Assembly (NCBI GenBank): GCA_023105745.1
Contig: JALGQZ010000012.1
Location: 45,707,763 to 45,771,762 of the forward strand
Length of the DNA stretch: 64,000 nucleotides
Origin: Austropuccinia psidii
Lineage: Eukaryota; Basidiomycota; Pucciniomycetes; Pucciniales; Sphaerophragmiaceae
Reading direction: 5' to 3'
Shown here: piece by piece, positions 1 to 12,400 of the stretch
How the letters are laid out: each line of letters opens with the position of its first letter
Position numbering within the stretch: the stretch's first letter is position 1
Program-made: the position numbers and the translations under genes
Notes under the pieces: generated by a model
The model's database searches: none
What the model was told of the DNA's origin: nothing
The model's input: only the letters and a program-made list of their open reading frames with translations

Positions 1-1858
1 GCAGATTATATAGCCTCGATTCTAACGGACCGCTTAAAGCTCGATACTCGAGTCACTACTCTGGGGCATACCCAACGTGGTGGAAAACCTTGCGCATTCG
101 ATCGTATGCTTGCCACTTTGCAAGGAATCGAGGCAGTTGAAGCAGCTCTTGAATTGGCCCGTAACCAGAGTGGCGAAAGTCCATTGATAGGGATAAGAGA
201 GAATGAGATTATTCGTGTACCATTGATGAAAGCTGTTCAAATGGTGCGAAAAAACCTTTTTGTCAGATTTGTGATGCTCCAATCAAATGAAAGGTATCAG
301 CCTCACTGAGCCTACGTTATCGACCACTAATCTCATAGACTCATGATGTGGCTACAGCAATTTCCAACAAAGACTTCAAGCGTGCAATGAGTCTTCGTGA
401 CTACGCTTATCGAAATAGTTTTGATGCGTTCGCTGCTACTACTCGTTTGGATAATCGCATTAAATTGCCCGAGTCGCAGCAAATGAGGGTTGGAATCATG
501 CAGTTGAGTGTTTGACTTACGCCACCTCATTGTCGGTTGTTAATCAATTTTTCTGATGGATTTTGTTAACATAGCATTGGTGCCCCAGCTGGTGGAATGA
601 ATGCTGCCACAAGAGCAGCAGTCCGCTATTGTTTAACCCGTGGCCACACTCCCCTAGCCATCCATAACAGTTGGACTGGCTTGATGAGTGGGCTAGTTCA
701 TGAGCTTGGTTGGCTTAAAGTTGATCAATGGATGACTAGAGGTGGATCGGAGCTAGGCACAAATCGCAAATTACCCTCTGCCGAGAACATTGAAGAAATT
801 GTTGATAGAATCCGACAATTTAAATTAGACGGATTACTACTGATTGGAGGGTTTGAGGTCTTGAGAAGCTTGATATTTTTTGATCAAGTCAAAAACAAGT
901 ATAAAGAACTAAACATACCAATGATCCACCTTCCAGGTAAATTTCGTTATTTTTGAACTTGAAATGTGATTTTTACTGTATTTGCTAAACAAAGTGCCCT
1001 CTTTAATTATTTAGCTACAATTAGTAACAATGTCCCAGTTACTGAATGGAGTCTAGGTAGTGATACGAGCGTGAATGTATTAGTAGACGCATGCGATACG
1101 ATCCGGCAGAGCGCGACGGCAAGTCGTAATCGTGTCTTTGTGGTCGAAACGCAAGGAGGACAATGTGGATATATTGCTATGCTAGGCGCCCTTGCAGTAA
1201 ATATTTTGCCATTGATTTTTGATGAGGGTGACTACTTCAAGCTAACTTTTTTTTATCAATTTCTTGACAGACTGGAGCCGCCGTTGTTCACACGCCAGAA
1301 GCACCAGTGACTTTAAACCAAATCGCAGCTGACGTTCAGTTCTTAAAGAGGCGGTATATGGCCGACCGGAAGGGGGACGCGCAAGGTCGACTTTTAATTC
1401 GATGTGACAAAGCCTCGGCGACATATACAAATGATGTCATAACAAAAATCCTCACTGAAGAAGGGAAAGGACTGTTTGATGCACGGCAAGTTAGTTTAGG
1501 ACATACACTGCAAGGATCCATCCCATCACCCAGAGATCGAACACAGGCAGTTGCATTATCAATCAAATGTATTGAATTTCTTGAAAGTCATAGTGAAAAA
1601 GTCGATCGAAGTGAATTAAGGATCTTGCCAGATCGAAACACCATTCAACCAGCGGTTGAAAAAGCCTCAGGCGATCCCGATTTAAGATATGGCACAATCG
1701 TGATAACGGGGGGTTTGGTCCGGATAGCAAGTCTGAAGGAGATGGTAGGACAAGCCGATGTCGCGATGCGAAGAGGTAAATCCGCATGGTGGTTGCAAAT
1801 GAGGAAAGTTGTAGAGATAATGGGTGGTCGATCAATTGATGAATTAGCACCTCATTAA
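1..1858 (+). CDS. PFK: 6-phosphofructokinase, C-terminal part (5' end outside window)
   Basis: Glycolytic enzyme that phosphorylates fructose-6-phosphate with ATP in the cytosol. Five exons give one frame of 512 residues: 1-243, 339-502, 575-936, 1015-1196 and 1271-1858; all introns are GT..AG and 72-95 nt long. Exon 1 carries the end of the N-terminal catalytic half (LGHTQRGG then a FDR motif). The later exons carry the regulatory C-half: [59 protein letters not shown] and a terminal WW pair. Fungal PFK subunits are about 750-1000 residues, so the start lies upstream of the window. The usual NNVPGT reads NNVPVT here. Splice sites were chosen because they restore these conserved blocks without frame loss. 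Alpha versus beta subunit cannot be decided. Confidence 0.95.
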
Positions 1859-2244
1859 TATTTCAGGACACGTATAAATTTGGCGAGTTATGAAGAATAG
1901 GAAGGCAACAAAATATGTATAATTCATAAACATCTGTAGAAAATGCAAGTTTCCAAAAGAATTGAGTAAAGATTTTCTTAAAGCAATTTGTTTTGTTTGG
2001 TTAGTCATGCGAAAATAATTGTTTCGTCTAATAAATTTTTTGTTCAAGGGCTTCTTTTCTTTTCAATACAAGCTAGGTGCTTTGCCAGAGAGGGTGTTCA
2101 TATTTTCCATAAATAATTGAACAAAATGCAGGCAGAAAATGGAAGATAAAAAATTAAGCACTGAAAAGATTTTTTAACCTGGTTTTTTTCGGCTAAAATA
2201 AAGGAGTAAATCTCACGATAACATCACCCTTATACATATCGAAA
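1859..2244. other. 3' flank of the phosphofructokinase gene
   Basis: AT-rich sequence after the PFK stop codon. It presumably contains the 3' untranslated region and transcript end, but I see no distinct polyadenylation signal that can be separated from the general AT bias, and no gene. Confidence 0.4.
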
Positions 2245-2700
2245 GTCGACCTTTTGAGAGGCTGAAACTAATTAGACGAACCAAAAAAGATTTATGGTTT
2301 CTTAAAAATAACTTAAGTACTAAATAAATTTAAAAAAAAATAAGAATATTAAGAAAAAAGGAAAGTAATATTAAAAAAATTAAACAAAAAAATAAAAGAT
2401 GATAAGAATCATTATACCTTTTCTTTTCTTATTAAAAATAACTTTTATTTCATCATTGAATGACATAAAATTTTATTTTAGTTAAATTTTGAATGAAATT
2501 TCTTGAACTTAACGTTTAAATAAGTTTAAACTGAGTTTTTTTTGTTTTACAGTATGAAAATCTAAGAATAATCAAACTTGGATTTGATTTTATTTACACC
2601 ACTTTTGATGTTAATCAGGATTTTTTGTGTTGAAAATGAGGTGCGTAATTTAGGAGTTATGTGAAATGGAAATATATTCAATTAAATTGTACGGTGGCCT
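2245..2700 (+). mobile_element. T6-type LTR relic, 5' portion
   Basis: This stretch aligns by eye with the T6 LTR at about 60780-61030. Shared blocks include a TTTATTTCAxCATTG segment, a TAAATAAG(C/T)TTAAA(T/C)T(A/G)AG segment, the ATTCACACCAC / ATTTACACCAC region, and TTTTTGTGTT(G/A)AAAAT(T/G)GAGGTG. The 5' boundary near 2245 rests on weak similarity to the LTR head and is uncertain. The matching 3' portion lies at about 8280-9418, so one old LTR seems to have been split by later insertions. Confidence 0.6.
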
Positions 2701-3908
2701 CAAACAAATCTTTGAATAGATTTTTTTTTCTAAATTGCATCATCATCTTGACTCATCCTTAACAAACTTTGTTAATTTTCTTATCTTTTTTTGCTGGAGT
2801 TCTTTTCTCTCTTTATTTTTAATCAATCCATGTCCTTTTTTATCAAATTAAAGCCATCTTATCTTTTAACCAATCCAAAACATCTAATTTTTGAAATTGG
2901 ACCCATATCCATCAATTGAATCATCTTTTTTCATCTTCATTATTTTCCATTTGGGTTATGTGTGTTTATATCAACAATTAATTCCATAGGTAAGTTTGAT
3001 TTCATTACTCTCAATAACTCATCATTGATTATCTAATTTCCCGGTACCATATTATGCCACTTTACAACACTCCAACAGATTATGGGCATATCATTTTAAT
3101 ATGAGATTCTAGGGCCTCCATCCAAACAATTGTGATTTTTTTGGTGTACTTCCATATGCTTTTCATGATATGATGTGCCAATCTCAACATTGTGGCCACT
3201 TAGATAATCTTCCCATACCTGGCCAAAGTTGCAATTTGGATAAGTGCAGTATCCATGAATTAGGCCAGGCTACCCATCAAAATTGTTGGAAACCCCTGGT
3301 TTCAATAAAGAATTTGATTCTGGTTTATGTTTTGATCAACACAATCTGCAAGGTCATCCATGAACTCAGAAAGAAATCAGTAATTTAATTGAAAAGCCCT
3401 TACCTCCTCAGAACATGCAAGATAAAGTAGAATTTGCTTGAGCTGACCTGAATTGGATGGTTTCTGATTGATCTTGAGTAATCTGGACTTATTAGTATTC
3501 ATTGGAGCTTGAAGTATGGAATCAAATTAATGACTGTAAATCCTTGATCAGGCTTCCAATCAATGATTCTATGGGGGGACTTACGTGGTCCAACTCAATT
3601 TTAATTGATTATTATCCCCCTGGAAAACTACAAGCTGTGGATTTAATCAAAAATTTCAATTAAACAAGGTTGTTTCTATTTATGTGAAAGCTTGTGGAAT
3701 TTGGGGTAGAAGTGAATCATCATGGAAGATGGTTCTCCCCTCCACACTTCAATTTTCCAAAGAGAATTTTATGAGGCCCATAAAATACACAAGCTTTTCT
3801 GCATCCCAAATTCACCAGACATCAATATGATTCAAAATGTTTGTCTCAAATGAAATTAATCATTACTAATATTTTGAACCTCAAAGCCATGGCCCAGCTA
3901 ACAGATTT
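2701..3908. other. unassigned, possibly old repeat sequence
   Basis: About 1.2 kb, slightly less AT-biased than its surroundings around 3040-3320. It lies inside the split T6-type LTR relic, so it is probably part of an old insertion. I see no coding motif. A 72-codon frame at 3170-3388 has no recognisable domain and is not called. Confidence 0.35.
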
Positions 3909-5689
3909 TGTGGTAATCCATACCATTTTTTGGTCAGTCTCAGGCTCACAAGCATTGGAAGGAACGCAAGAAACTCACACAATAAGATATTCAAGCTAAA
4001 AATACCACCTAAGATATTTTTACGCTCACAATTTATCACAAACACATAAACACAACAAACATTATGTATTTCCACTTACCAAATAGCTACAGGAAGTGTA
4101 TTTAGTGACAAAGCTTACATACAGAAATAAAATACAGAAGAATTTACGCAAATTAGAAAAATTAAACACTCCAAACAGCCTTCTATAGAGCTCAGCAGTC
4201 AATCAACTAGCTCAAATAAACCAAGACACAGAAAACTTCTTTTATGCAAGACAAATAAACAGTCAGGATCTTTCCACAGCCAAAGAAAAAGCTACTGTAA
4301 CAATAAATCAACAATAACATGAACTGAAAAGAACCTTTTATTCAGCTCAACGACCTTGCATGAATGGATTCAGTGTAAAAAGTAACAGCCACTGCAAAAT
4401 CCCAACAACCAAAATATCACATCATAACTCTTTCATTCAGACCAAAAAACTTGCAATGAAGCAAACATACAACACAAATAATACTTCAAAAATTAAGATT
4501 CTGAAACCCAATCAGAATTTACTGAAACTCCATTTATGAAATAAATTCCCTTTGAATAAGGGAAAGAATAGACTCAAATTTCACATCATATTAATTTTAT
4601 CCAATGGAAAACCCCCTTGCATAAATTCAACAGCCAACAGGTAAGCCCAAAAAATTACAAAAAGATTCACCGATACCCCTTCATGAAAGACAAATCAAAC
4701 AGTGAACCAAACAAAAAATACATAATACCCCTTTAATGAAAGGACAAACACATTAAAAATCAAGTCACATGATAGAATGAAAGGGAAATTGAGTGGAAAA
4801 AAGAGAGCTTCTATGTAGGCCCACCCTTATTCTCAAAAGGTATCAATGAATGGCTTCTGTCCCCCAAAATTAAGCTTTTTCCCATGCATACTATATCCTG
4901 AGCACATAAATAAGCCATCCCTTATCTGAGAGTTAGTCCAGCATATTAAAGTAAATTTATTTTTCAAGTATCTAGGATCAGTGGAACTATAGTATTGAGG
5001 ATTTCCAAGTAGCTAAGGTGAGTGGAATAAAAATATTGAAAATTTACTAAATAACAAAAGGGTGGATTACTTATTTATTAAAAATATTTTATCTATTTAA
5101 AATAATATCATTTATCAATATTTTAAATTAAATTTCCCCTTGAAAAATCCAAATATCAAATAATATTAAATTACAAATCTAACAAATATTAATTTATCCT
5201 ATTGTTAAAGACTCATAGAAATATCAAACCTGAAAAATAATATTACTATATTATTATTTAACCTTAAAAGAGCTCAAAAAAAAAAGATTCGAGATCATTT
5301 AAAATTAGCTATTTTATCAATGCTGTATCAGAAAGAGGAAGCCACTAACCTCGATTTCACTTAAAATTGAGATTAAAAAGAGAATTATTCCACTGAAACT
5401 CTTAGAAATTAAAAATATTACTGAAATTATAGATTACTTATTATCTATTGAAGAGGTTAGATTGGACACTTCTGAAGTTTGTCTTCAGTAGTTGGAAATC
5501 CACTCACTGACTTCATTTTTGTTTGTGAGCACCAAGGAAGATTCTTTTTAGTATTTTAGGAGGATATGGTAATACACCTACCTTGCTACCCTTGGTTAAA
5601 AGAGGTTTTAGAAATTCAAAACTAGTTACCTATTGTCTCCCCCTTCAGGTATTTCCTAATTTTAATCACATGAGACAAGATTTTCCACA
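3909..5689 (+). mobile_element. T4-type solo LTR relic, direct orientation
   Basis: The start TGTGGTAATCCATACC matches the T4 LTR start TGTGGTATTCCATACC at 23292. The end, TTTTCCACA preceded by a CACCTACCTTGCTACCCTTGG block and a TCCCCCTTCAGG block, matches the T4 end (CACCATTAGCACCCTTGG, TCCCCCTCAAGG, GTTCCACA). Length is 1781 bp against 1861 bp for T4. Flanking pentamers (GATTT and ATAAT) do not match, so no target duplication survives. No internal coding region is attached. Confidence 0.75.
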
Positions 5690-5887
5690 ATAATTGTGAT
5701 GATAGACTAATAATTTGGTAAGATAATTTGTGATAAGATGCATTTGAAATAACCCTGATATGGCTTATAATAATGAGGTAATAAGTTATAGTTAATTGAG
5801 ATAATTTAAATAAAGTATAAGAATGGGACTCTTTGACTGTACATAATCTAATATTTGTAGTTGACTTTTTGGGATTGGATTGAAAGG
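5690..5887. other. AT-rich spacer between LTR relic and minisatellite
   Basis: About 200 bp of AT-rich sequence with no recognisable feature, between the end of the T4-type LTR relic and the first unit of the (A T9) array. Confidence 0.4.
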
Positions 5888-6606
5888 TATTTTTTTATTT
5901 TTTTTTATTTTTTTTTATTTTTTTTTATTTTTTTTTATTTTTTTTTATTTTTTTTTATTTTTTTTTATTTTTTTTTATTTTTTTTTATTTTTTTTTATTT
6001 TTTTTTATTTTTTTTTATTTTTTTTTATTTTTTTTTATTTTTTTTTATTTTTTTTTATTTTTTTTTATTTTTTTTTATTTTTTTTTATTTTTTTTTATTT
6101 TTTTTTATTTTTTTTTATTTTTTTTTATTTTTTTTTATTTTTTTTTCTTTTTTTTTATTTTTTTTTCTTTTTTTTTATTTTTTTTTATTTTTTTTTATTT
6201 TTTTTTATTTTTTTTTATTTTTTTTTATTTTTTTTTATTTTTTTTTATTTTTTTTTATTTTTTTTTATTTTTTTTTATTTTTTTTTATTTTTTTTTATTT
6301 TTTTTTATTTTTTTTTATTTTTTTTTATTTTTTTTTATTTTTTTTTATTTTTTTTTATTTTTTTTTATTTTTTTTTATTTTTTTTTATTTTTTTTTATTT
6401 TTTTTTATTTTTTTTTATTTTTTTTTATTTTTTTTTATTTTTTTTTATTTTTTTTTATTTTTTTTTATTTTTTTTTCTTTTTTTTTATTTTTTTTTATTT
6501 TTTTTTATTTTTTTTTATTTTTTTTTATTTTTTTTTATTTTTTTTTATTTTTTTTTATTTTTTTTTATTTTTTTTTATTTTTTTTTATTTTTTTTTATTT
6601 TTTTCA
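5888..6606. repeat. 10-bp minisatellite, 71 interrupters in T9 tracts
   Basis: The array has one non-T base every 10 bp from 5897 to 6597, that is 71 positions, separated by runs of nine T. Sixty-eight are A and three are C (6147, 6167, 6477). The edges at 6607-6700 decay into irregular T-runs. Long open frames across it only read as Phe/Leu/Ile/Tyr repeats and are not genes. The array lies between two T4-type LTR relics of opposite orientation. Confidence 0.98.
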
Positions 6607-6899
6607 TTTTTTTTATTTTTTTATTTTTTAGTATTTTTTTAATATTCTCTTCATATTTTTTTAATATTTTTGATTTTTTTTTTATTTTTTTTCATGTTTT
6701 TTAGTTTTGTTGGATTTTAGTAGTGAGTAATAATAGTAGTAATTACTGAGCTAATAGTATTTAGTATTTTTATAAAGAAAATGTTTTCAATTTTTATATT
6801 TTCAATATAGAATGATGATAATTTTTTATATTAATTGATGATAAATGATGGAATGAGTGATGTTAATAATTAAAAATTTAGTTTATTATTTCCATTGAG
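6607..6899. other. AT-rich flank of the minisatellite
   Basis: Irregular T-rich tail of the array followed by AT-rich sequence. It may include the eroded end of the inverted LTR relic that becomes recognisable from about 6900. No gene is seen. Confidence 0.35.
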
Positions 6900-8113
6900 C
6901 TTTACTACTGAGAATATAATGATTTAGATTTTACTAGATTACCCTCTAATATTTAGGCATAATATAATAAAGTATAGAATAACTGCTAGATTCAGGTATG
7001 GTTCTATCTGATCTATTTATCTCTAAATAATCACTTGATGATGTTTTCTTCCATAAGGAAGAAAAAAGGAAAAGGGGGGGAGAGGTCCTTTATTTATATT
7101 ATTTGGGTAAGCTGTGTTGTCTATAGGATCATTCCTTTTCCTCCTGTAAAATAAAAATTTCCCTTGATACCTTCTATTCAATTATTACTTCCCTAAAATA
7201 AATCAAGTGATTCAGGTTTGGCCATGTACTTTCCCATAATTGAGGTATCATTTCTGGTTGGAAATTTGTTTGATGATGTTAGATTAATTTAGGATGAGAG
7301 GTATTTTTGGTTCTTTTTCTCTGTACTTATGCAGAGGGTGTGTATTGCATGGAAGTGATCAGGTGATTTTTGTTTAGTTTTAGATTTGTATTTAATAAAG
7401 GGGCTGCGAGGAAGCCTTTTTGAATTTCGAGATTAATGGTTTTACTGTTAAAGTCATGAAAGGGGGTTTTCCATTGCATAAAGAAGGTTTGGGAAGCTTA
7501 TGTAACTTTTGTTTACTCCTGAATTCATTTAAGGGGGTTTTTATTTGCATGAACTGACTATGATTTCATTTTAAATTTGATTGGCAATTTAATAGGTCAG
7601 ATGATGTAATTCCTTGGCTGACTGCTTGGTTTATGCAGGGACAAGGCTGTTAAGACTGAGATTATGCGCTCTTATGCAGGTGCATTCAGGTGATGTTATT
7701 TTATTGTATGTAGCTGTGTATGAGGAGTTAGATGGGCTATATGTACTTATGTAACCTATAGGGGAGTTAAGGTGGGTATTGAGATTGAGTGTTCTTGAGT
7801 GAGTTGCGGTGGAAATAAAATGACATATGGTAAGTGTGGTGAAATTCTGGTAATTACATGTAGCTTTATCAGTTCAGGGTAGATTTTTGATTATTTTATG
7901 AGGCCTTCTGTGTAAAATTGGTTGTTTAGTCACATAGTTTACTTCTTTATTCTGATTATTTCTGTGAATTCTGGATAATACTATCTGTAAGATTATTTTC
8001 CTGATTTCAAAATTTTTTGATGTTTGATTTGCTTTTTGGTGTCAGTATAAGGTGAGATTTTTCTTTCCGAGCTGAGCTCAAAACCAAAGAGGCTTAGATA
8101 TGGAATAAAATAA
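6900..8113 (-). mobile_element. T4-type LTR relic, inverted orientation
   Basis: Read on the minus strand, blocks match the T4-type LTRs. One is a GCAATGGAAAACCCCC segment (about 7455-7485 here, CCAATGGAAAACCCCCTTGC near 4600). Another is an A-rich GGACCTCTCCCCC..TTTTCC segment (about 7050-7110, against GGGCCTCTCTCTCATTTTTC near 24375). A terminal ATTCCATATC near 8100 resembles the LTR start ATTCCATACC. The outer end (low coordinate) is not identifiable. Divergence is high, so the boundaries are approximate. Confidence 0.5.
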
Positions 8114-8279
8114 TTCATTCAAAATACAAGAAAATGATTTTCTTACTATTAAATGGAAAGCTATGTGTAATGAGACAGAAATTTGAGAAAAAAAAAAGAA
8201 AAAAAAACTAATGAATGAGTTTTGAAAAAAAACCTGTTCAAAGCATTCTGTGAATGTATGTTACAGAAATGGCCTTTGA

Positions 8280-9418
8280 TTTCAAAATAAATAATGTAAT
8301 TTCAAAGCTGTTTAATTAGAAAAATTAATTTAATAATAGCTGTGGTATAGATTTCTTATCACAAATAGATGAATGGAAGGAAAAGAAAACTGGAAAGATT
8401 AAGTATGAGGGGAAAAATTACTGGATGAAAAGGTTCCAGAATTTCCCAAAATCCTTGACCCTAAAAATGGGGTATCAAGAATTTCACAAAATATCATTAA
8501 TTTTTGTCTTTCTATTATTCACAGGGTCTGTGTTGCAATGGATTATGTGTTTTCATAATAACTAGGTCAGGTTTAGATATTAAAAAGTGGTTAAGACTAC
8601 TCTTAATTTGAAAATAATCTTGACAAAGAATTGAATGTCTTATTGTTTATTGAAGCACAATAAGACATGTGTTCAAGACTCACAAATAGCTATTAATATA
8701 GATATTATTTGTTTTCAGGGATAAAATATCTGAAAATAGAAAACTGGGGGTTGAAACCAGGGTACAACCATGCATCAATTGGCTTTTATAATAACAGATG
8801 TTTTACAAAAATAGGTGAGAAAACTCTCCACCTCTAGTGAAAGAAAAAATTTAGGCTATAAGAGAATGAATTCTTTTTCCCATCTTCACTTTCAAAGCTA
8901 ACCTCTTTTTAATTTCATTTTTATCTTAGTAATAATGCAACCAATAAATAATAAGTTAAAGCTACAGCTTTGAAATAATTTTCTCCCTTTTAGCCAGCTT
9001 CAAAATATTTAAAATAATTTTAACCCTTGAAGCGCCCCAAAATTGAACTCAAGCATCTTCAATTATTGTATATTTTTCACTCAGGTATTTTTTTGAGAGT
9101 GTTTTTTTTTGAAAATCAATTCTCATATTAATTTCTTTCAGTAATTTTATCAATTAATCCAAAGGAAGTATTTTTGTAGAAGTAATTTTTTATCCTTAAA
9201 TAACTCGTGTTTCATAGATATTAGTTGAATATTTCATTGTTGGTAGAAAAATAACTTCTCATAATATTGGTATTTAATAATAAGAATATTTGAGTATATC
9301 TATAAATTTTGTATTTCCTTTTTTCAAAATTACTATTTTGAATAAACCTTTAGCTTGAAAAATATTGAGGACAGGAAAATTAATTGATTTCTGGTTGAAT
9401 TTTCATATCTTCCTTACA
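8280..9418 (+). mobile_element. T6-type LTR relic, 3' portion
   Basis: It aligns with T6 LTR 61140-62290. Shared blocks include GGAAAGATTAA, CCAAAATCCTTG, an AAACCAGGGT(T/A)CAA..ATTGGCTTTT block (8750-8790 against 61560-61600), a CCCCAAAA(T/G)TGAA(C/T)T(C/A)AAGCATC block near 9035, and TTGAGGACAGGAAAA near 9365 followed by TTTCATATC near the LTR end. No primer-binding block follows, so this looks like a solo LTR. It appears to be the continuation of the fragment at 2245-2700. Confidence 0.7.
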
Positions 9419-12400
9419 AAATTAGGACAAAAAATGCCTTTGAACTGGTCATTTTTAAGCTCTAACAAGTATTTAAATTGGAATGAACTAAGTTTCAATT
9501 CAAAGTATCAAGATATTTTTATGACCATTGAAAAAAATGAAAATTTAGATGATAGGCCAAAAACTCCAAATTTGACCATTATGAAAGATTTTTTTCTATT
9601 TTTTATGGTTAAGGATATTTTGGGTTCATAAATATGTATGGATAAGTTTGTATAAGACAAAGGAGATATATTATAAGTAAAAATTTATTTGTATATCATC
9701 TCGTATTTCTCACCAATATGACCTAAAAACTGAATTTTTCAATCTCTTTCAAGGATTTCTAATTCCTTCACTTCTTTTGACAAAGAGATTCCAAAAATTC
9801 AAGGTTTGAAATTGATTTAGACTATGTAGCTTCTATTTTTTTTGGTGTGAAACAGTTCAAGGCACCCTATATCTTCTCATGAGTTTCCTGTTTATATATA
9901 ATTTAACTATTGAACTCCTTCATTTGAAAGAAATATAAATTCTTCAGAAAATTTATGGAAATTATAATTTTGATACAATCAATAAATCTTTTATGAAGAA
10001 AATTCAAGAAAAGATTTTCAAAAGAATAAATATAGCGAATACAGAAAAAAAATTTGAAGAAATAATTTGGAAAATTCATCTCATTTATTTGTTTTGGAAA
10101 CATTTTTAAATCTTTTATTGATATTTAATTTTGTTTTTTCAAAAAAATATAAACATTATTTGAGTTGAAAAAAGGAAGACTGAAGCTTATATTTTGAATC
10201 TTTAAAGGAGATTTCGAAATTTATGTGAATACAAAAAACTGAAATACCATTTTTATAATAAAATGCAAGGTTATTAGGAATTATTGAGATGAAAGTGTCT
10301 AATGAGACGAATTGTTTCAATAGATATTCTAAAATGTTGGATTTAATACAATAATGATAATTATATTAGTATACCAATGAGGACATTTAATTAAAATACC
10401 TGTGTTTCAATAATATATTCGTGATTGTACCACATATTAATAATAAGAGATATATGATAAAATCATGTCGAGAATACCACATATTTTTCTTTTTTTTCTG
10501 GTATATTTTTAAGTTAAATACCTCTAAAAATATCTATAGAGTGACTTTTCAACTTGAATACGAAAACTCTGGTTAGGGATTGCTATTTAAGGCTTGGTTT
10601 GACCCGAGAGAAGTCTGTAGAGCTTCCAACGAGCTAGGAGAGCTATTTTTTTATTAAGAAATAGTGAAGAGTCTTAATTTCCACCATCAAAATGATGGGG
10701 AATAATTGTTGAGGGTCTCAAGTAGCTTTAAAACATCTAAATAACCATTATTTTATGTTGGAAATACCATCTATGAGATCATGTCACCACTTTAGGACTC
10801 AAGATAGAATTTTAAACCCAAGTAGATGAGTGAAAATAAATAAAATTAATCATTGAAGATGCTTTAGGGTGTGGTAATAATGCTATAGGAATGTCAAAGT
10901 ATCTTCAAAAACAATTATCTTGGTTAATTGTCTCTAAAACCCTCTAATGTTGAGTGGTTGAAAATATTCAAAATTTAAGTTCTTCAAAAAGGGTACGTAA
11001 ATCTTCCACAATGTATGACTATTGTGGCTCTGATCATGAAAATGAAAATTGTAAAATAATTTAGGCCTATATGGGCTCTAAGAAGTGTTCACTCAGATCA
11101 AATTCTTTGAGACATGTATGACAACTCTATACACGAATAACGCTCGAATAGAACTGTGCTCTTTACAAAATACCACCAAAAAGTTTGGTTGCTTTTTTTT
11201 CTCTACAATAGCAAAAAATAAGATAGATAGCTTCAAAATAAGATTTCTACCATATCTTCTGGTACTCATATGAAAAATCTACAGTATATGTTGTAGGAGC
11301 CTCCCTTAATGTGGGATCAAGGGTTTCTTTCAAAACAAGCACAAATAATCTCTTTGAAGGAATTTTACAACAGAAGCTTATCTCAAAGACATTTGAGAAA
11401 AAACAGCTTTGATTTAAAATCATAAAAATTACTCTTAAGCTGAAAATAACAAGCTCAAGAGCCCAGTTAATAAAATACAGTAGCCACTTAGCTGCTCGTG
11501 CGAGTTGATTTAAGGTATTTTTTAAATTCTTGTTCCATTTAAGTCGGTGAACCACAAAGCCCAGTTATTAAGATTAATTAATACAGAAAAGATTCAGTGT
11601 AACCTTTTAAAGAAGGGATAAGAAGAAATAAGTTCAAGTTAAAATTCCATTATGGGTAGAAGGCAAAAAATTTCAGAGAGGAACTCTATCTGTAGCTCTT
11701 GGGGCTCTCCATTGGAAGTCAAAGAAAAAGGGACTTACTAATATTCATCCCCAGGAGGCTGATATGCCCAATTCAAGCTTATTGAAAGCCCTGAGAAGCT
11801 CAAATGCATATTCTCTGAGTATTAATAATCTGTTTATTAAGCCTCCTTAGAGCGCCATAAACATGGTTATACTGGTTAGATTCGTCTTCACAAAATTTGT
11901 CTCATAAATCAATTACTATAATATACCTCCTTACTAAAGTCATAATTAAGCTGAATCTGTATGTGTTGCAGATTTACCCCTCCTTCAGTATCAACACAAT
12001 ATTCCATCCTCTACCAATTTTCCCACTATAAGCTGTAGCCCTACTATCAATCTATCTCTTTAGCGCTACTCTACTAAGCTTATTCAGTTAATAACTTAGT
12101 AAACTTATCATACACACTAAGTAGCTAAAACTCCAATCTCTATGATAGATATGCAAATTAACCAGGGGGTCAATGAGACCTGTTATCAGAGAAGTTGATT
12201 TAGTAGGCCCTTCCAGATCCAAAAATAAATCAACAAATCATACAAATATAATTATACACATCCTATTCAAGGAATATCAATAGTAATTTAAACCTCCTTG
12301 TCTGGTTTGTAACAAAAAATTATTACTAAATTTCCCAAATAAAAACTTAAAAAGAGCTCTTTAGTCCACACTTTGATACTTTTATGTCCCCTATGATGAA

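Noticed and set aside
3170..3388. 72-codon frame with several Cys and His
   Set aside because: No recognisable spacing of a zinc motif, no homologue in the window, and it lies in repeat-derived sequence.
5861..6704. Long Phe/Leu/Ile/Tyr-repeat open frames
   Set aside because: They are translations of the (A T9) minisatellite in different frames and have no gene structure.
9365..9631. 88-codon frame
   Set aside because: It starts inside the T6-type LTR relic and shows no domain; the DNA similarity explains its first part.
11247..11555. 102-codon minus-strand frame
   Set aside because: AT-driven composition, no motif and no start context. Chance opening.
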